From assembly GCF_016756775.1 (NCBI RefSeq), contig NZ_JAERMU010000013.1:1-64000 (forward strand): a stretch of 64,000 nt of DNA, read 5' to 3'. Both the position numbers and the translations under genes were made by a program. How positions within the stretch are numbered: the stretch's first letter is position 1; every line of letters begins with the position of its first letter. This DNA comes from Dryocola clanedunensis subsp. sulfonylureivorans (GTDB lineage: Bacteria > Pseudomonadota > Gammaproteobacteria > Enterobacterales > Enterobacteriaceae). Under the pieces are notes generated by a model. It worked only from the letters and a program-made list of their open reading frames with translations. It had not been told where the DNA came from and ran no database searches. Below, piece after piece: positions 48,756 to 58,594 of the stretch.

Positions 48756-49742
48756 TTAGACGGTTGGCTTGTAGTTACGAATAGCGTTACGTCCAAGCAC
48801 AAAACCTGAGCCAATCATCCCCCCCAGCAGAGCCGCCAGAACCAGCGTCAGGCCTTTCTTTGGAGCATCGCGACGGATAGGCAGATTCGGCTTCATCACG
48901 TAGCGGTAAGCGTGGATAGTTTTTGGGTCGATTTGCAGCGCCTGAATATCAAACAGATTTTGTTTGGTTTGATAGTATGCGCCGGAGAAGACCAACGGAC
49001 GGGTCGCCTCATTTTTGATCATTGACGACAGACCTTCGCTACCCAGCAAGAACATGGTGTCTTGCGTGACATCTGTCGCCTGCTGAACCTGCGGAGAAGT
49101 GATCTTTGCTTCATTAGCATACTTCAACGCTTCGCTGATCTGCTTGATGCGCAGCTGTTTTTGCTCCACGGCAACTTTTTCCTGCGTCTTCAGGGAATCG
49201 TTCAGGGTTGTGATTTGCAGCTTGATGTTATCCTTCAGGTCACCAGCCAACTCTTCGCCAATTTCAACATCAACCTTTTGAATGTATTGAGCAAGTTTGG
49301 CTTGCGCGTTTTTAGCGCTGTCACCAACATAACTCACCTGCAGCGGTAACGACTGGCCTTTAACGGAGGATTCAATCGTCAGTTTTTCCGGTTTTTCCTG
49401 GTTTTCTAACGTTTCAGAAAGTGCCGCGAAGGATGAGTTAAAGCGCCCAATAACACGCTGCTGCACATCCGAAATGTTCGGTGCAGAGCCGCCATAAATG
49501 ACATTTAAGGCATTGTTATAAGTAGCAATTTGCGCAGCATCTGGCTGCGTAATCACGGCTGTAGAGGTCCATTTCTCTTTGGCTACCAGAAGGTAGACTA
49601 TCGCCAGGAGGATCATCACCACGGTAACAGCAATAATGGTGACTTTTCCTTTCCACAACTGAATAATAAGATCAATTAAATCAATGGATTCAGGCGTGCT
49701 TCCAATATGATTGCGCATCATATTATTGTTATCTTGATTCAT
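48756..49742 (-). CDS. wzzB: O-antigen chain length determinant WzzB
   Basis: 328 residues with the Wzz layout: short cytoplasmic N-terminus (SIDLIDLIIQLWKGK), first membrane helix at about 36-55, a long periplasmic coiled-coil domain, and a second helix near the C-terminus (about 300-318) preceded by the conserved proline-rich PNLPIRRDAPKKGL. It sets the modal length of Wzy-polymerised O-antigen. It lies directly downstream of gnd, without the ugd found between them in E. coli. Confidence 0.94.
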   Translation of the reverse strand: MNQDNNNMMRNHIGSTPESIDLIDLIIQLWKGKVTIIAVTVVMILLAIVYLLVAKEKWTSTAVITQPDAAQIATYNNALNVIYGGSAPNISDVQQRVIGRFNSSFAALSETLENQEKPEKLTIESSVKGQSLPLQVSYVGDSAKNAQAKLAQYIQKVDVEIGEELAGDLKDNIKLQITTLNDSLKTQEKVAVEQKQLRIKQISEALKYANEAKITSPQVQQATDVTQDTMFLLGSEGLSSMIKNEATRPLVFSGAYYQTKQNLFDIQALQIDPKTIHAYRYVMKPNLPIRRDAPKKGLTLVLAALLGGMIGSGFVLGRNAIRNYKPTV

Positions 49743-49948
49743 GGTTACCCTAAGAAAAATGTTTCACATAAAGCCTGCACTTAAGCCAGATGAGTATAAT
49801 CCCATAGCGGGGAAAATACCTGAACCGAATTGCTTATTTTTGTCAGAAAAGACTGAAAAGGCAGGGGAAATGAAGCTGGAAGAAGCTCAGAGTGTAATGG
49901 TGCTCTTTAGAAGAATTCCCTAAACAGTTACCGCCTACGTACAACAAA

Positions 49949-49982
49949 TAAAAAAGCCAGCAAAGAATTTCCCTCGCTGGCC
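49949..49982 (-). terminator. Intrinsic terminator of gnd
   Basis: On the minus strand GCCAGC, 14-nt loop, GCTGGC, then TTTTTTAT, 30 bp after the gnd stop. The rest of the wzzB-gnd gap (49743-49948) shows no gene and should hold the wzzB promoter. Confidence 0.85.
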
Positions 49983-50012
49983 TAAATTTAGCTTATAATT
50001 TCTTGAAAGAAA

Positions 50013-51425
50013 TTACTTTTCCATCCACTCGGTATGGAAAACACCTTCTTTATCAGTACGCTTATACGTATGCGCACCGAAGTAATCACGCTGCGCCTGG
50101 ATCAGGTTGGCAGGAAGAACCGCAGAACGATAGCTGTCGTAGTAAGAGATCGCAGCGGAGAAAGTAGGCGTAGGAATACCATTTTGTACCGCGTAAGAAA
50201 CAACATCACGCAGCGCCTGCTGGTATTCATCTGCAATTTTCTTGAAGTACGGTGCTAACAACAGATTAGCAATAGCCGGGTTCTCAGCATAGGCGTCAGT
50301 GATCTTCTGCAGGAACTGCGCGCGGATGATGCAGCCAGCGCGGAAAATCTTAGCGATTTCACCGTAGTTAAGATCCCAGTTGTTTTCTTCAGATGCAGCG
50401 CGCAGCTGAGAGAAACCTTGTGCATAAGAAACAATTTTACCCAGATACAATGCACGACGAACTTTCTCGCTGAATTCAGCTTTATCGCCTGCAAATGGCT
50501 TAGCCTGGGGACCACTTAGTACTTTGGAAGCTGCAACGCGCTGCTCTTTAAGGGAAGAGATATAACGCGCGAACACTGATTCCGTGATCAGGGACAGCGG
50601 CTCACCGAGATCCAGAGAGCTCTGGCTGGTCCACTTCCCGGTACCTTTGTTGGCAGCTTCGTCGAGGATCACATCAACCAGGTAGTTACCTGCTTCATCT
50701 TTTTTAGTGAAGATGTCTTTAGTGATATCGATAAGATAGCTGCTCAGCTCACCTTTGTTCCAGTCGGTAAAGGTTGTTGCCAGCTCTTCATTGGACAGGT
50801 TCAGGCCATGCTTAAGCAGCGAGTACGCTTCAGCGATAAGCTGCATATCGCCATATTCGATACCGTTGTGAACCATCTTCACGTAATGACCAGCGCCATC
50901 CGCACCGATATACGCTACGCAAGGTTCGCCATCTTCGGCAACCGCGGCAATTTGCTTAAGGATAGGAGCAACCAGCTCGTAAGCTTCTTTTTGACCACCA
51001 GGCATGATCGATGGGCCTTTCAGGGCACCCTCTTCACCACCGGAAACACCAGTCCCGATAAAGTTGAAACCTTCAGCTGACAGCTCACGGTTACGACGGA
51101 TGGTATCCAGGAAGAAGGTGTTACCACCGTCAATCAGGATGTCACCTTTATCAAGATAAGGCTTCAGAGACTCAATGGTTTTGTCCGTGGCCTCACCAGC
51201 CTTAACCATCAACAGAATACGACGAGGCGTTTCCAGAGATTCCACAAACTCTTGCACCGTGTAGTAAGGAACCAGCTTCTTGCCCGGGTTCTCTGCGATA
51301 ACTTCTTCAGTCTTGTCGCCAGAGCGGTTGAACACGGAAACGGTATAGCCACGGCTTTCGATGTTCAGCGCCAGGTTGCGCCCCATCACAGCCATACCAA
51401 CAACGCCGATTTGTTGCTTGGACAT
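50013..51425 (-). CDS. gnd: 6-phosphogluconate dehydrogenase, decarboxylating
   Basis: 470 residues. NADP-binding [15 protein letters not shown] at the N-terminus, catalytic [21 protein letters not shown] (ends GTGVSGGEE and SIMPGG) and [10 protein letters not shown] in the middle. Pentose phosphate pathway enzyme converting 6-phosphogluconate to ribulose 5-phosphate. It forms the conserved right border of the O-antigen locus and often recombines with it. Confidence 0.98.
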   Translation of the reverse strand: MSKQQIGVVGMAVMGRNLALNIESRGYTVSVFNRSGDKTEEVIAENPGKKLVPYYTVQEFVESLETPRRILLMVKAGEATDKTIESLKPYLDKGDILIDGGNTFFLDTIRRNRELSAEGFNFIGTGVSGGEEGALKGPSIMPGGQKEAYELVAPILKQIAAVAEDGEPCVAYIGADGAGHYVKMVHNGIEYGDMQLIAEAYSLLKHGLNLSNEELATTFTDWNKGELSSYLIDITKDIFTKKDEAGNYLVDVILDEAANKGTGKWTSQSSLDLGEPLSLITESVFARYISSLKEQRVAASKVLSGPQAKPFAGDKAEFSEKVRRALYLGKIVSYAQGFSQLRAASEENNWDLNYGEIAKIFRAGCIIRAQFLQKITDAYAENPAIANLLLAPYFKKIADEYQQALRDVVSYAVQNGIPTPTFSAAISYYDSYRSAVLPANLIQAQRDYFGAHTYKRTDKEGVFHTEWMEK

Positions 51426-51556
51426 TACATACTCCTGTCAGGTGTGGTCACCGCAGCGTGCGCGCGGCTTGAAATGTGGTGAAGATGTTAACTCAAATAA
51501 AGACAAGATGGATAGTATTTGATGCATACTTTGCATAGAGGCTAGAAAAGTAATTG

Positions 51557-52396
51557 CTACTTCCCCTTATACATATAAACATGTCTAACTTTCTTATATG
51601 CGAAGCTCATAACCGAAGTAGGTAATAAATGAAAAAACAAACGCAAAGAGATTAAAATCACATTCCGGACACTTACTCTCTTTAATTTAACCATATATTT
51701 CAGCCTTATTTTTATTTCACTTAATGCTTTTTTTATTCCCTTTCGTCGTGAGAGCATGTTCTCGTTGACTCTATAACTTAATAAAACATCAGGCAAATTA
51801 GAGAAGTGAAATCCTTTTTCTAAGAGAAGAAACCACAATGCCATATCCTCTGTATAAGAAGTGTGTTCAGGATATCTGGCGCCATTTATAAAAACTTCCC
51901 TCCTGAATAATACTGACGGGTGTACGAAAGGACAATTAGTTATACTGAGATCAATCAATTCTTCATGATTCAAAGGAAGGGTTTTTTCTTTCATTGCAAA
52001 CGAAGAGCCAAACTCTCGACATGCAGTGCCGCAAACATCAGTTTTTAGATTCCGAATCATAAAGTTAACTTGCTTTCTAATTCTCGCAGGATGCGAAATG
52101 TCATCGGAATCCATTCTGGCTATAAATTTATACTTTTCGCACACTAATACCTTCTCAATGAGGAAATTTAAAGCATGTGCGAGGCCTTGATTGTGTGCAG
52201 AAAAATAAACTTTTACATTATGATAGTTCGATAAAAAATCAAGATATTTTTGTAAATTATCCCCAACCTCACCATCTCTATAAATAAATAAATCAATGCA
52301 TTGATAGGATTGCAGAAAAATACTATCTACAGCACTCTTTAGATAGGACAAGTCATCTGATTTATAGACACTCATTATTACAGCAACATTTATCAC
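51557..52396 (-). CDS. Family 2 glycosyltransferase (O-antigen)
   Basis: 279 residues from the GTG at 52396 (GGTGA 7 nt upstream; the frame extends to a TTG at 52420). GT-A fold: VAVIMSVYKSDD at the start, RMDSDDISHP (DxD-type metal site) near residue 100, and TEDMALWFLLL as the acceptor-side acidic motif. It resembles the AmsE/WbbD type of transferases that often add the second sugar, but donor and acceptor cannot be read from sequence. Last gene of the cluster before gnd; very AT-rich. Confidence 0.8.
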   Translation of the reverse strand: MINVAVIMSVYKSDDLSYLKSAVDSIFLQSYQCIDLFIYRDGEVGDNLQKYLDFLSNYHNVKVYFSAHNQGLAHALNFLIEKVLVCEKYKFIARMDSDDISHPARIRKQVNFMIRNLKTDVCGTACREFGSSFAMKEKTLPLNHEELIDLSITNCPFVHPSVLFRREVFINGARYPEHTSYTEDMALWFLLLEKGFHFSNLPDVLLSYRVNENMLSRRKGIKKALSEIKIRLKYMVKLKRVSVRNVILISLRLFFHLLPTSVMSFAYKKVRHVYMYKGK

Positions 52397-52426
52397 TTTA
52401 TAATCACCAGAAACTCGCAAAGAAAT

Positions 52427-53614
52427 TCACAATGAGCAGATGAGCAGTTGTTTAACTTTCAAGTAATGCTCTTTACAATTCCCTTGAGACTTTATATTAA
52501 GGCGCAACAAATATTCATCCATATCAAATCCTGTCATTTCGTTTTTGGTTAGACTCTGCAAAAATTCAGAAAAGTTACTTAAATATCTACCTTTAGCTAA
52601 CTCTTTATAGCTTTTAGAAAAACCCACTCTCTGCTGGTAGTCATTCAAGTCATATGGAATAAATAACACTTCTTTTTTAGTAACCAAAAAATCCAAGTAT
52701 ATACTTGAATAGTCTGTAATTAACTTATCAAAGCATGCCAGTAGAGGGGTAATGTCACTAACTATATTTGAATTTAGAGGAACAATTCGTTTAGATTCAT
52801 ATATCCCTTCAGGGATATGTGATTTATAATAAGGATGCTCACGTAAAAAAATGAATATATTATTTTCTTCAAGAAATTCATGTAAGGCTACACAATTAAA
52901 ATCTATAAACGGGAAAAATCGTGTAACACCTGAGGGACGCCAAGTAGGAGAATATAGTACTTTTATGCAATCAGCGTATACATTTTTCAAATCATTGGAA
53001 ATATATTTAGCCAAATCATTTTCTGAATTAAGAATAAAATCATTACGTGGCTGCCCTAACTCAAGGTAGTCTATATCTCCGTTCTTGTCAAAAACATCAT
53101 ACATAACATCCTTAAAGAATGGGGAATAACATGTAACATGTGTGAAACACCGTAATTTTAAACGTCGATTAATTTTTTGTAAAAAAGAAATATTATTTTC
53201 AGCCATACCGATTTTTTTGAGTGGAATTCCATGCCCCAAATGATAAACAATTCTTTTGTTATTTTTTATAAGGCAATTCAATGGGGATTCAATAGTTGAG
53301 CATATCCAAGCTTTGGCTCTAAGTGCAAACCATTTTCCTTTAATAGTGTTTGTTCCAATAAAATGAGCATTAGGATTTTTCAACGCAATCTCTTTACGTT
53401 TATACGCATCATTAATAACAAAATAACATTCTATTTCATCATCGAATCGTTCATTAATATATTCGAACAGAAACCTAGAGTTGAAATTATAATTTTTATT
53501 CCCAGTAGAATTGAAGATTAATCTATTCCTAACTAAAGGTAAAAATTTAGTGATATAAGCAAGGAAATTATTTATGAAGAGTTCTGAAGTCGAAAGCATT
53601 ATTTTTCTTAGCAT
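52427..53614 (-). CDS. CDP-glycerol:glycerophosphotransferase-like protein (TagB/TagF family)
   Basis: 395 residues with the PF04464-type signature: VYHLGHGIPLKKIG, LGQPRNDFIL, VLYSPTWRPSG, FLREHPYYKSH, and KLITDYSSIYLDFL. These enzymes transfer glycerol phosphate from CDP-glycerol. Together with the TagD-like gene two genes upstream it indicates that the O-antigen repeat unit carries glycerol phosphate. It overlaps the preceding GT2 gene by 7 bp. Confidence 0.85.
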   Translation of the reverse strand: MLRKIMLSTSELFINNFLAYITKFLPLVRNRLIFNSTGNKNYNFNSRFLFEYINERFDDEIECYFVINDAYKRKEIALKNPNAHFIGTNTIKGKWFALRAKAWICSTIESPLNCLIKNNKRIVYHLGHGIPLKKIGMAENNISFLQKINRRLKLRCFTHVTCYSPFFKDVMYDVFDKNGDIDYLELGQPRNDFILNSENDLAKYISNDLKNVYADCIKVLYSPTWRPSGVTRFFPFIDFNCVALHEFLEENNIFIFLREHPYYKSHIPEGIYESKRIVPLNSNIVSDITPLLACFDKLITDYSSIYLDFLVTKKEVLFIPYDLNDYQQRVGFSKSYKELAKGRYLSNFSEFLQSLTKNEMTGFDMDEYLLRLNIKSQGNCKEHYLKVKQLLICSL

Positions 53615-54489
53615 TGCAAAACCTTAGTTCTTACTATATACAGCAAAGATCTGGGCAATAGATACAATCTACCAGATAATAATTCAGATATAGCCTTTAA
53701 TATACAATTAGCACTCTTAGACTTAATCGCATAGTATACGAAGATTAATTGCCAATTTTTTTCCGCTTTGATTTCAAATATGGAATTTTTATTTTCTTCA
53801 TAACATTTCCTTATCACAGCAAGGGCTTTAGCGTAAAGGGCAATATTTTTATTGCGGCTAATACTATTTGTATCTGTTTGATCATAAATATAGCCCACAT
53901 CATCAATAACTTTAGATTTAATATTAAAATCAAAGAAACGACGCCAAAAAATTAGAGCATCCCCCCACTTGGAGTTAACATCAAATCCATTGCATTGAAG
54001 AAAGCATTGTTTATTGAATAAATATGGAGGTTTACCGGCATAATTTAATGGTGCCTCTAACATATGCCTTCTGAAGTCGATTGAATTACTGAGGTTTTTA
54101 TCCTCCTGAATACTAATTTGACCTGAAATGCGGATCATTATTTTTTTAAAAGATATAAAATCTGGATGTGAGGAAGTTATCTCACAGGCAATTGTGTTAA
54201 AGACAGAGGGATCCGAGATAACATCATCACTATCAAGAAATAAAATATAAGGGAACTTAGCTTTATCAGCACCTTTATTTTTAGCTGCTGCAGCACCTTG
54301 GTTTGTTTGATAATAATATCTAACTTTATTATTTTTTAAGTAGGGTTCAATAACTTTATAGGAATTATCAACTGAACCATCATCTATAATGATGATTTCA
54401 TATTCCTTATAAGATTGAATTAAACAACTTTCAATTGCGGCGGCGATTGATTGCTCTCTGTTAAAAACAGTAATTATTATACTAAACAT
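53608..54489 (-). CDS. Family 2 glycosyltransferase (O-antigen)
   Basis: 293 residues. Typical GT2 start FSIIITVFNREQSIAAAIES, nucleotide-binding IIDDGSVDNS and metal-site FLDSDDVIS. The second acidic motif region (WGDALIFWRRFF) is less typical. Specificity unknown. It lies between the cytidylyltransferase gene and the glycerophosphotransferase gene. Confidence 0.8.
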   Translation of the reverse strand: MFSIIITVFNREQSIAAAIESCLIQSYKEYEIIIIDDGSVDNSYKVIEPYLKNNKVRYYYQTNQGAAAAKNKGADKAKFPYILFLDSDDVISDPSVFNTIACEITSSHPDFISFKKIMIRISGQISIQEDKNLSNSIDFRRHMLEAPLNYAGKPPYLFNKQCFLQCNGFDVNSKWGDALIFWRRFFDFNIKSKVIDDVGYIYDQTDTNSISRNKNIALYAKALAVIRKCYEENKNSIFEIKAEKNWQLIFVYYAIKSKSANCILKAISELLSGRLYLLPRSLLYIVRTKVLQC

Positions 54490-54504
54490 ACCAATCCTCT
54501 GACA

Positions 54505-54903
54505 TTATATTCTTTTCACTATTTCTATGACTTGCGTTGTCGAAATCGCAGGGGTGCGTTCTAAATATATTACATCACAGTCTGTTTTATCTTTTACCCA
54601 GTCAAATCGACCTAACCAATCGTCACCCATAACAAGAATATTTGCCTGTTTTTTCTTAATATATATATCTTTCAGTTCAAGAGATTCTTCTAAGAAAACA
54701 TCATCCACAAATTTTAGTGAAGATATGATTTTTAAACGGTCATCTTGGCAATATATCGGATATCTATTCTTCTTGCTGAAATTGAGAGCATCTGATGACA
54801 CACCAACAGTTAGATGATCTCCGAGATTACGTGCCCGTTCTAGAATATTCACGTGACCAACATGGAAAACATCAAATGTTCCAAAGGTAATAATTCTTTT
54901 CAT
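54505..54903 (-). CDS. Glycerol-3-phosphate cytidylyltransferase (TagD-like)
   Basis: 132 residues, the standard TagD size. Nucleotidyltransferase motifs GTFDVFHVGHVNIL (HxGH) and RTPAISTTQVI (the RTxxISTT motif). The reaction is CTP plus sn-glycerol 3-phosphate to CDP-glycerol. In Gram-negative O-antigen loci such genes (gct) serve glycerol-phosphate-bearing repeat units. It lies 15 bp from each neighbour. Confidence 0.9.
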   Translation of the reverse strand: MKRIITFGTFDVFHVGHVNILERARNLGDHLTVGVSSDALNFSKKNRYPIYCQDDRLKIISSLKFVDDVFLEESLELKDIYIKKKQANILVMGDDWLGRFDWVKDKTDCDVIYLERTPAISTTQVIEIVKRI

Positions 54904-54918
54904 AATATTAATTAACCA

Positions 54919-55833
54919 TTATCCTAATATTAGATAAAAAAACAAAAAAATTAATGGGTATTTTTTTGTTTCGCAATTTTTAATACTACGGATTATAATT
55001 TTTGAGAAAATTATTTTTTTGGCTGTAGTATTAGTCTGATGCATCTTGCTCACTGTCTTAGCTTTGCTTATTATATTTTTATACAGTTTGACATCAAACA
55101 ATCGTTTTATAAACGATTGTTGATATCCAACTCCACCTAAAACGTTAGAGGAGTGCTGGCGATATTTAATTAATGGTTTATCAATATAAACTAATTTACC
55201 ATTCTTTAAAGTATTCATCGCGAGCCAATGGTCATGCATCATTAATGGATACTTGAAAGGTAAGCAAGTTGATAGTGCAGCACGGTTTAGTAAAATCGTG
55301 CATCCCCATACTGAATTCATCCATAGAAGATTATCAATTATCAAATTCCTATATGGATTTAGCCCAGAAGCATGATAAAAGCTTTCATCAATAAGGGAAA
55401 GATTTTCGTCAACTAGCTCAAGATCTGTGTATACCATCAATGGAACTTTCTTTGATGCACAATTTTCTTCTTTTAAAATGCAATCTAATGAAGTTTGAAT
55501 TTTATTTTTATACCAAACATCATCTTGATCGCTTAACATTATATAATCAGCTTTCGAGTAGGTAAGTGCTTTTTCAAAATTTTTCATCACCCCCCCGACT
55601 CGTTCAGTATTAACTATCTTTATTTTCGAACCATACTCACTGAAACTTTTAATAATTTCAACTGTTTGGTCAGTTGAACCATCATCAGATATATATATAG
55701 TGAAATTATCATGATCCTGAGCGAGTATAGATTCAATCTGCTGAGCTATAAATTTTTCACCATTGTAAGTTGCCATGACTATATCAACAGCTACATCAGA
55801 CTTTTCTTTAAAAAACTCAACTTTATTTTGCAT
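54919..55833 (-). CDS. Family 2 glycosyltransferase, rhamnosyltransferase-like
   Basis: 304 residues. DIVMATYNGEKFIAQQIESI, YISDDGSTDQT, and LSDQDDVWYKNK are the hallmarks of the GT2 subgroup that includes many O-antigen rhamnosyltransferases; MMHDHWLAMN is the later conserved block. Since the cluster makes dTDP-L-rhamnose, an L-Rha transferase is the most likely role. Unusually AT-rich. Confidence 0.8.
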   Translation of the reverse strand: MQNKVEFFKEKSDVAVDIVMATYNGEKFIAQQIESILAQDHDNFTIYISDDGSTDQTVEIIKSFSEYGSKIKIVNTERVGGVMKNFEKALTYSKADYIMLSDQDDVWYKNKIQTSLDCILKEENCASKKVPLMVYTDLELVDENLSLIDESFYHASGLNPYRNLIIDNLLWMNSVWGCTILLNRAALSTCLPFKYPLMMHDHWLAMNTLKNGKLVYIDKPLIKYRQHSSNVLGGVGYQQSFIKRLFDVKLYKNIISKAKTVSKMHQTNTTAKKIIFSKIIIRSIKNCETKKYPLIFLFFYLILG

Positions 55834-55845
55834 AATTTCTAGCCT

Positions 55846-56847
55846 TTAAATATTTAATATTTCTAAATTCAGTCTCATCGCTTGGATCATAATAAACACG
55901 AGTAAAACTGCCCCACTGAAAAATGCAGGGTGAAGAATACTCATAAGTGACGGGATGAATATTATCAGAGTAATGCCAAAAAACTCCGCAAATCGGCCAG
56001 AGAATATAGGTATTGGTGCGAACAAAAAATAGCACAACAACATTAATGCAACAGTTTTAGTTGATAGTATCAAAAGAGACCTTTGATCATTATCAATTAC
56101 TCCTGCATTTTTAATTCGTATAAGTGCAATATAGAATAAAACAGCACAACCGAGATAATAAAAGTTATATTGATTGAATGTTTGAAAAAGACCTTCGGAA
56201 TTCAATTTATATATATATGCATTGACTTTGAAAGAGATAATTTCTGGTAAGTACTCAGAAATCTTTATAATAATATCTTGTGAAAGCCACTTTGATATCA
56301 CCAATGCGAAAAATACGCTTCCTCCGAAGAGTATCTTGTTAGTCTTCTTACTGGAAAATAATAATGTGACAAACCCTAAAAAAGCGCTGTAATGAAATAA
56401 TGTCGCAATTATCTGACATATAAATGCTTTTCTCTTCTGACCATTTAAATAAAAAATAGACAGCAAAAAGAAACCAGATGCAACCCCAACTCTAATTTGA
56501 GTCATGTCATGGAGAATAAAATATAATGCAATATAAATTAATAATGCTGTATATTTATAGGCAGGAAGTTTGTTAATGGCATATACTTTCACTCCAATGC
56601 CAATTAAAGCATACATAACAAAAAAAGTTCTATAATCTCCACAGAAGAAAAATTTATTAATTAATATAAAAAATAAAAACGTAGGTTCTTGAAACCACAA
56701 CTCATCAAGGGGGCGATTAATTAGGTCTATATATGATAAGGAATCACGATCAATTCCTGGAACCCGGAATCCAGCAATAAGAGATAGGATAATCCATACT
56801 GCAAAAAAACAGAATAGATTTAAATTATATTTATGTTTATTCATCAC
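55846..56847 (-). CDS. wzy: O-antigen polymerase Wzy (EpsG-like)
   Basis: 333 residues, about ten hydrophobic segments. EpsG-family pattern: AGFRVPGIDRDSLSYID, then QEPTFLFFI, then QIRVGVASGFFLLSI and ATLFHYSAFLG. Wzy polymerases are very diverse, so the call rests on topology, these blocks and the lack of any other candidate in the cluster. It links repeat units on undecaprenyl carrier at the periplasmic face. Confidence 0.82.
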   Translation of the reverse strand: MMNKHKYNLNLFCFFAVWIILSLIAGFRVPGIDRDSLSYIDLINRPLDELWFQEPTFLFFILINKFFFCGDYRTFFVMYALIGIGVKVYAINKLPAYKYTALLIYIALYFILHDMTQIRVGVASGFFLLSIFYLNGQKRKAFICQIIATLFHYSAFLGFVTLLFSSKKTNKILFGGSVFFALVISKWLSQDIIIKISEYLPEIISFKVNAYIYKLNSEGLFQTFNQYNFYYLGCAVLFYIALIRIKNAGVIDNDQRSLLILSTKTVALMLLCYFLFAPIPIFSGRFAEFFGITLIIFIPSLMSILHPAFFSGAVLLVFIMIQAMRLNLEILNI

Positions 56848-56976
56848 AGTAAACTACACTTATGTTATTCACAATATTCCCCTGCCTTTTATGATCAATT
56901 TCGCGTAATATGATTTGACTTTATTTATTCTATTTTGATAAATCAAACCTAAATTGTCATGTATAAATGTAAAATA

Positions 56977-57516
56977 TTAAAATAAATCTTCTAATTTTTT
57001 TGCCAATAAGTCTTTTTCAGATATAACCAATGAGTTTATATGTGGCCAAACTATCCCAGTAGTCTTGTCATTCCACTTAAGAGATCTTTCACTTTTAGCG
57101 TTATAGTAATTTGTCGTTTTATAAATAAAATCCGCAGACTCGCTTAACACTAAAAAGCCATGAGCAAATCCCTCAGGGATCCATAATTGTCGTTTGTTTT
57201 CAGCAGAAAGATTTATGCCAAACCACTTTGCAAACGTTGGAGATTTCTCTCGTAAATCTACTGCAACGTCGAAAACTTCACCATGTATGCACTGGACGAG
57301 CTTTCCCTGAGAATAGGGATATGCTTGAAAATGCATTCCACGTAAAACACCTTTTTTAGATTTCGAATGGTTATCCTGTACGAACTTAACATTTTCACCA
57401 ATAATTTGATTGAATTTTTTCTGGTTGAAACTCTCCAAAAAAAAACCGCGCTCATCATGGTATACATCAGGTTCAATGATCAAAAGATCTTTAATGGTAG
57501 TTTTAGTAATATTCAT
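56977..57516 (-). CDS. rfbC: dTDP-4-dehydrorhamnose 3,5-epimerase
   Basis: 179 residues, cupin fold. DVYHDERGFFLESFN, FVQDNHSKSKKGVLRGMHFQ (ends FVQDNHS and LRGMHFQ) and WIPEGFAHGFLVLS with the catalytic His/Asp/Tyr region. Third step of dTDP-L-rhamnose synthesis. It is separated from rfbB, rfbD and rfbA by five genes and shares the low GC of the cluster core, so it came with the serotype-specific block. Confidence 0.95.
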   Translation of the reverse strand: MNITKTTIKDLLIIEPDVYHDERGFFLESFNQKKFNQIIGENVKFVQDNHSKSKKGVLRGMHFQAYPYSQGKLVQCIHGEVFDVAVDLREKSPTFAKWFGINLSAENKRQLWIPEGFAHGFLVLSESADFIYKTTNYYNAKSERSLKWNDKTTGIVWPHINSLVISEKDLLAKKLEDLF

Positions 57517-57559
57517 TTGTACAAATAACTCTGGTTATGGTTTATGAAAATGTTAAAAA

Positions 57560-58594
57560 TTATTTAGTTAATATTACATCTAATAAATTACCAACTTTAT
57601 CCCAAGAGTTCTCATCAACAATCTTTTTATTCCTCTCAATTTCATTTTCAGTATCATGAATTGACATATTATAAAAGCAATCTAACTTTTCAAGAAGAGT
57701 GTTACTTGAATAAGTCTCAATTCTCAAACGACTATTCGTATAGGATAAAGGCGCATAGTTTGAAATTACAAGGCTCCCGCAAGACATCGCTTCAGCGCAC
57801 GGATAATGAAATGCACCATCCTCAACCAGGCCTACAGCAATAATCAAATCATTACTGCGATAGAAATCAGCTAATTCTACATCATTATTCACACTAAAAA
57901 ATTCATAAGGGATATTATGGTCATCAATTAATTTTCTTTGATTGTCATCTAAAAAAATTGCGATGTGTAGGATTACTTCGTCTTTTTTATTCCAATTCAA
58001 GATAGTATCAATTATTTCATTGGTGCCCTTATGTTTTTCTTTCCGTCCAACGACACCAATTGTTATCCTTTCCATTCGATTACTTTTTCTTTTTAAATAG
58101 AATATTTCCGGCTCAATTCCAGGAGGAACAATGGCAACATAGTTATTAACTTTTTTAGGGAGTAATCCTTCGTGATTGACAATTTTTTTTAACGGTAAAA
58201 GATATGTTAGGTATGCTATAACCTGTCGTCTCCATTTGTTAAAAAAAACAACTTCATAAGCCTGTATATAATAATACTTACTTACACCTGCCGGTAATAA
58301 AGCCACTAAATATGCTGTTAAATGGTAATTTGCTATAACAACATTAGCTTTTAGTCTTTTACATTCCCGCCACAAATAAAAAAAATTAAACAGAGAATTT
58401 AAGATTTTACACCGACTCTGAATTCTTTTGCTACGAACTATTTTGGCTGTTGTTTCATAGTAAGGACATGTATCTTTATCTGGTGCAACAAAATATACAT
58501 CATGCCCATGCTTAATTAGTTCATTAGCTAATTTAGATAGTACGCGATAACCACCAGCCTTTCCGAAGCCAATAACTGGTATAACAATTTTCAT
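57560..58594 (-). CDS. Family 4 glycosyltransferase (O-antigen)
   Basis: 344 residues, GT-B fold. N-terminal PVIGFGKAGGYRVLSKLANEL, (ends PVIGFGKAGG and LSKLANEL), central VPPGIEPEIFY linker, and donor-side GVVGRKEKHKGTNEI and FHYPCAEAMSCGSLVIS with the EX7E-like acidic pair. A retaining transferase is expected; sugar unknown. It starts at the base next to the wzx stop. Confidence 0.82.
   Translation of the reverse strand: MKIVIPVIGFGKAGGYRVLSKLANELIKHGHDVYFVAPDKDTCPYYETTAKIVRSKRIQSRCKILNSLFNFFYLWRECKRLKANVVIANYHLTAYLVALLPAGVSKYYYIQAYEVVFFNKWRRQVIAYLTYLLPLKKIVNHEGLLPKKVNNYVAIVPPGIEPEIFYLKRKSNRMERITIGVVGRKEKHKGTNEIIDTILNWNKKDEVILHIAIFLDDNQRKLIDDHNIPYEFFSVNNDVELADFYRSNDLIIAVGLVEDGAFHYPCAEAMSCGSLVISNYAPLSYTNSRLRIETYSSNTLLEKLDCFYNMSIHDTENEIERNKKIVDENSWDKVGNLLDVILTK

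Noticed and set aside
49741..49923. 60-codon plus-strand frame between wzzB and gnd
   Set aside because: Starts at the wzzB start codon region on the opposite strand; no supporting motif or binding site.
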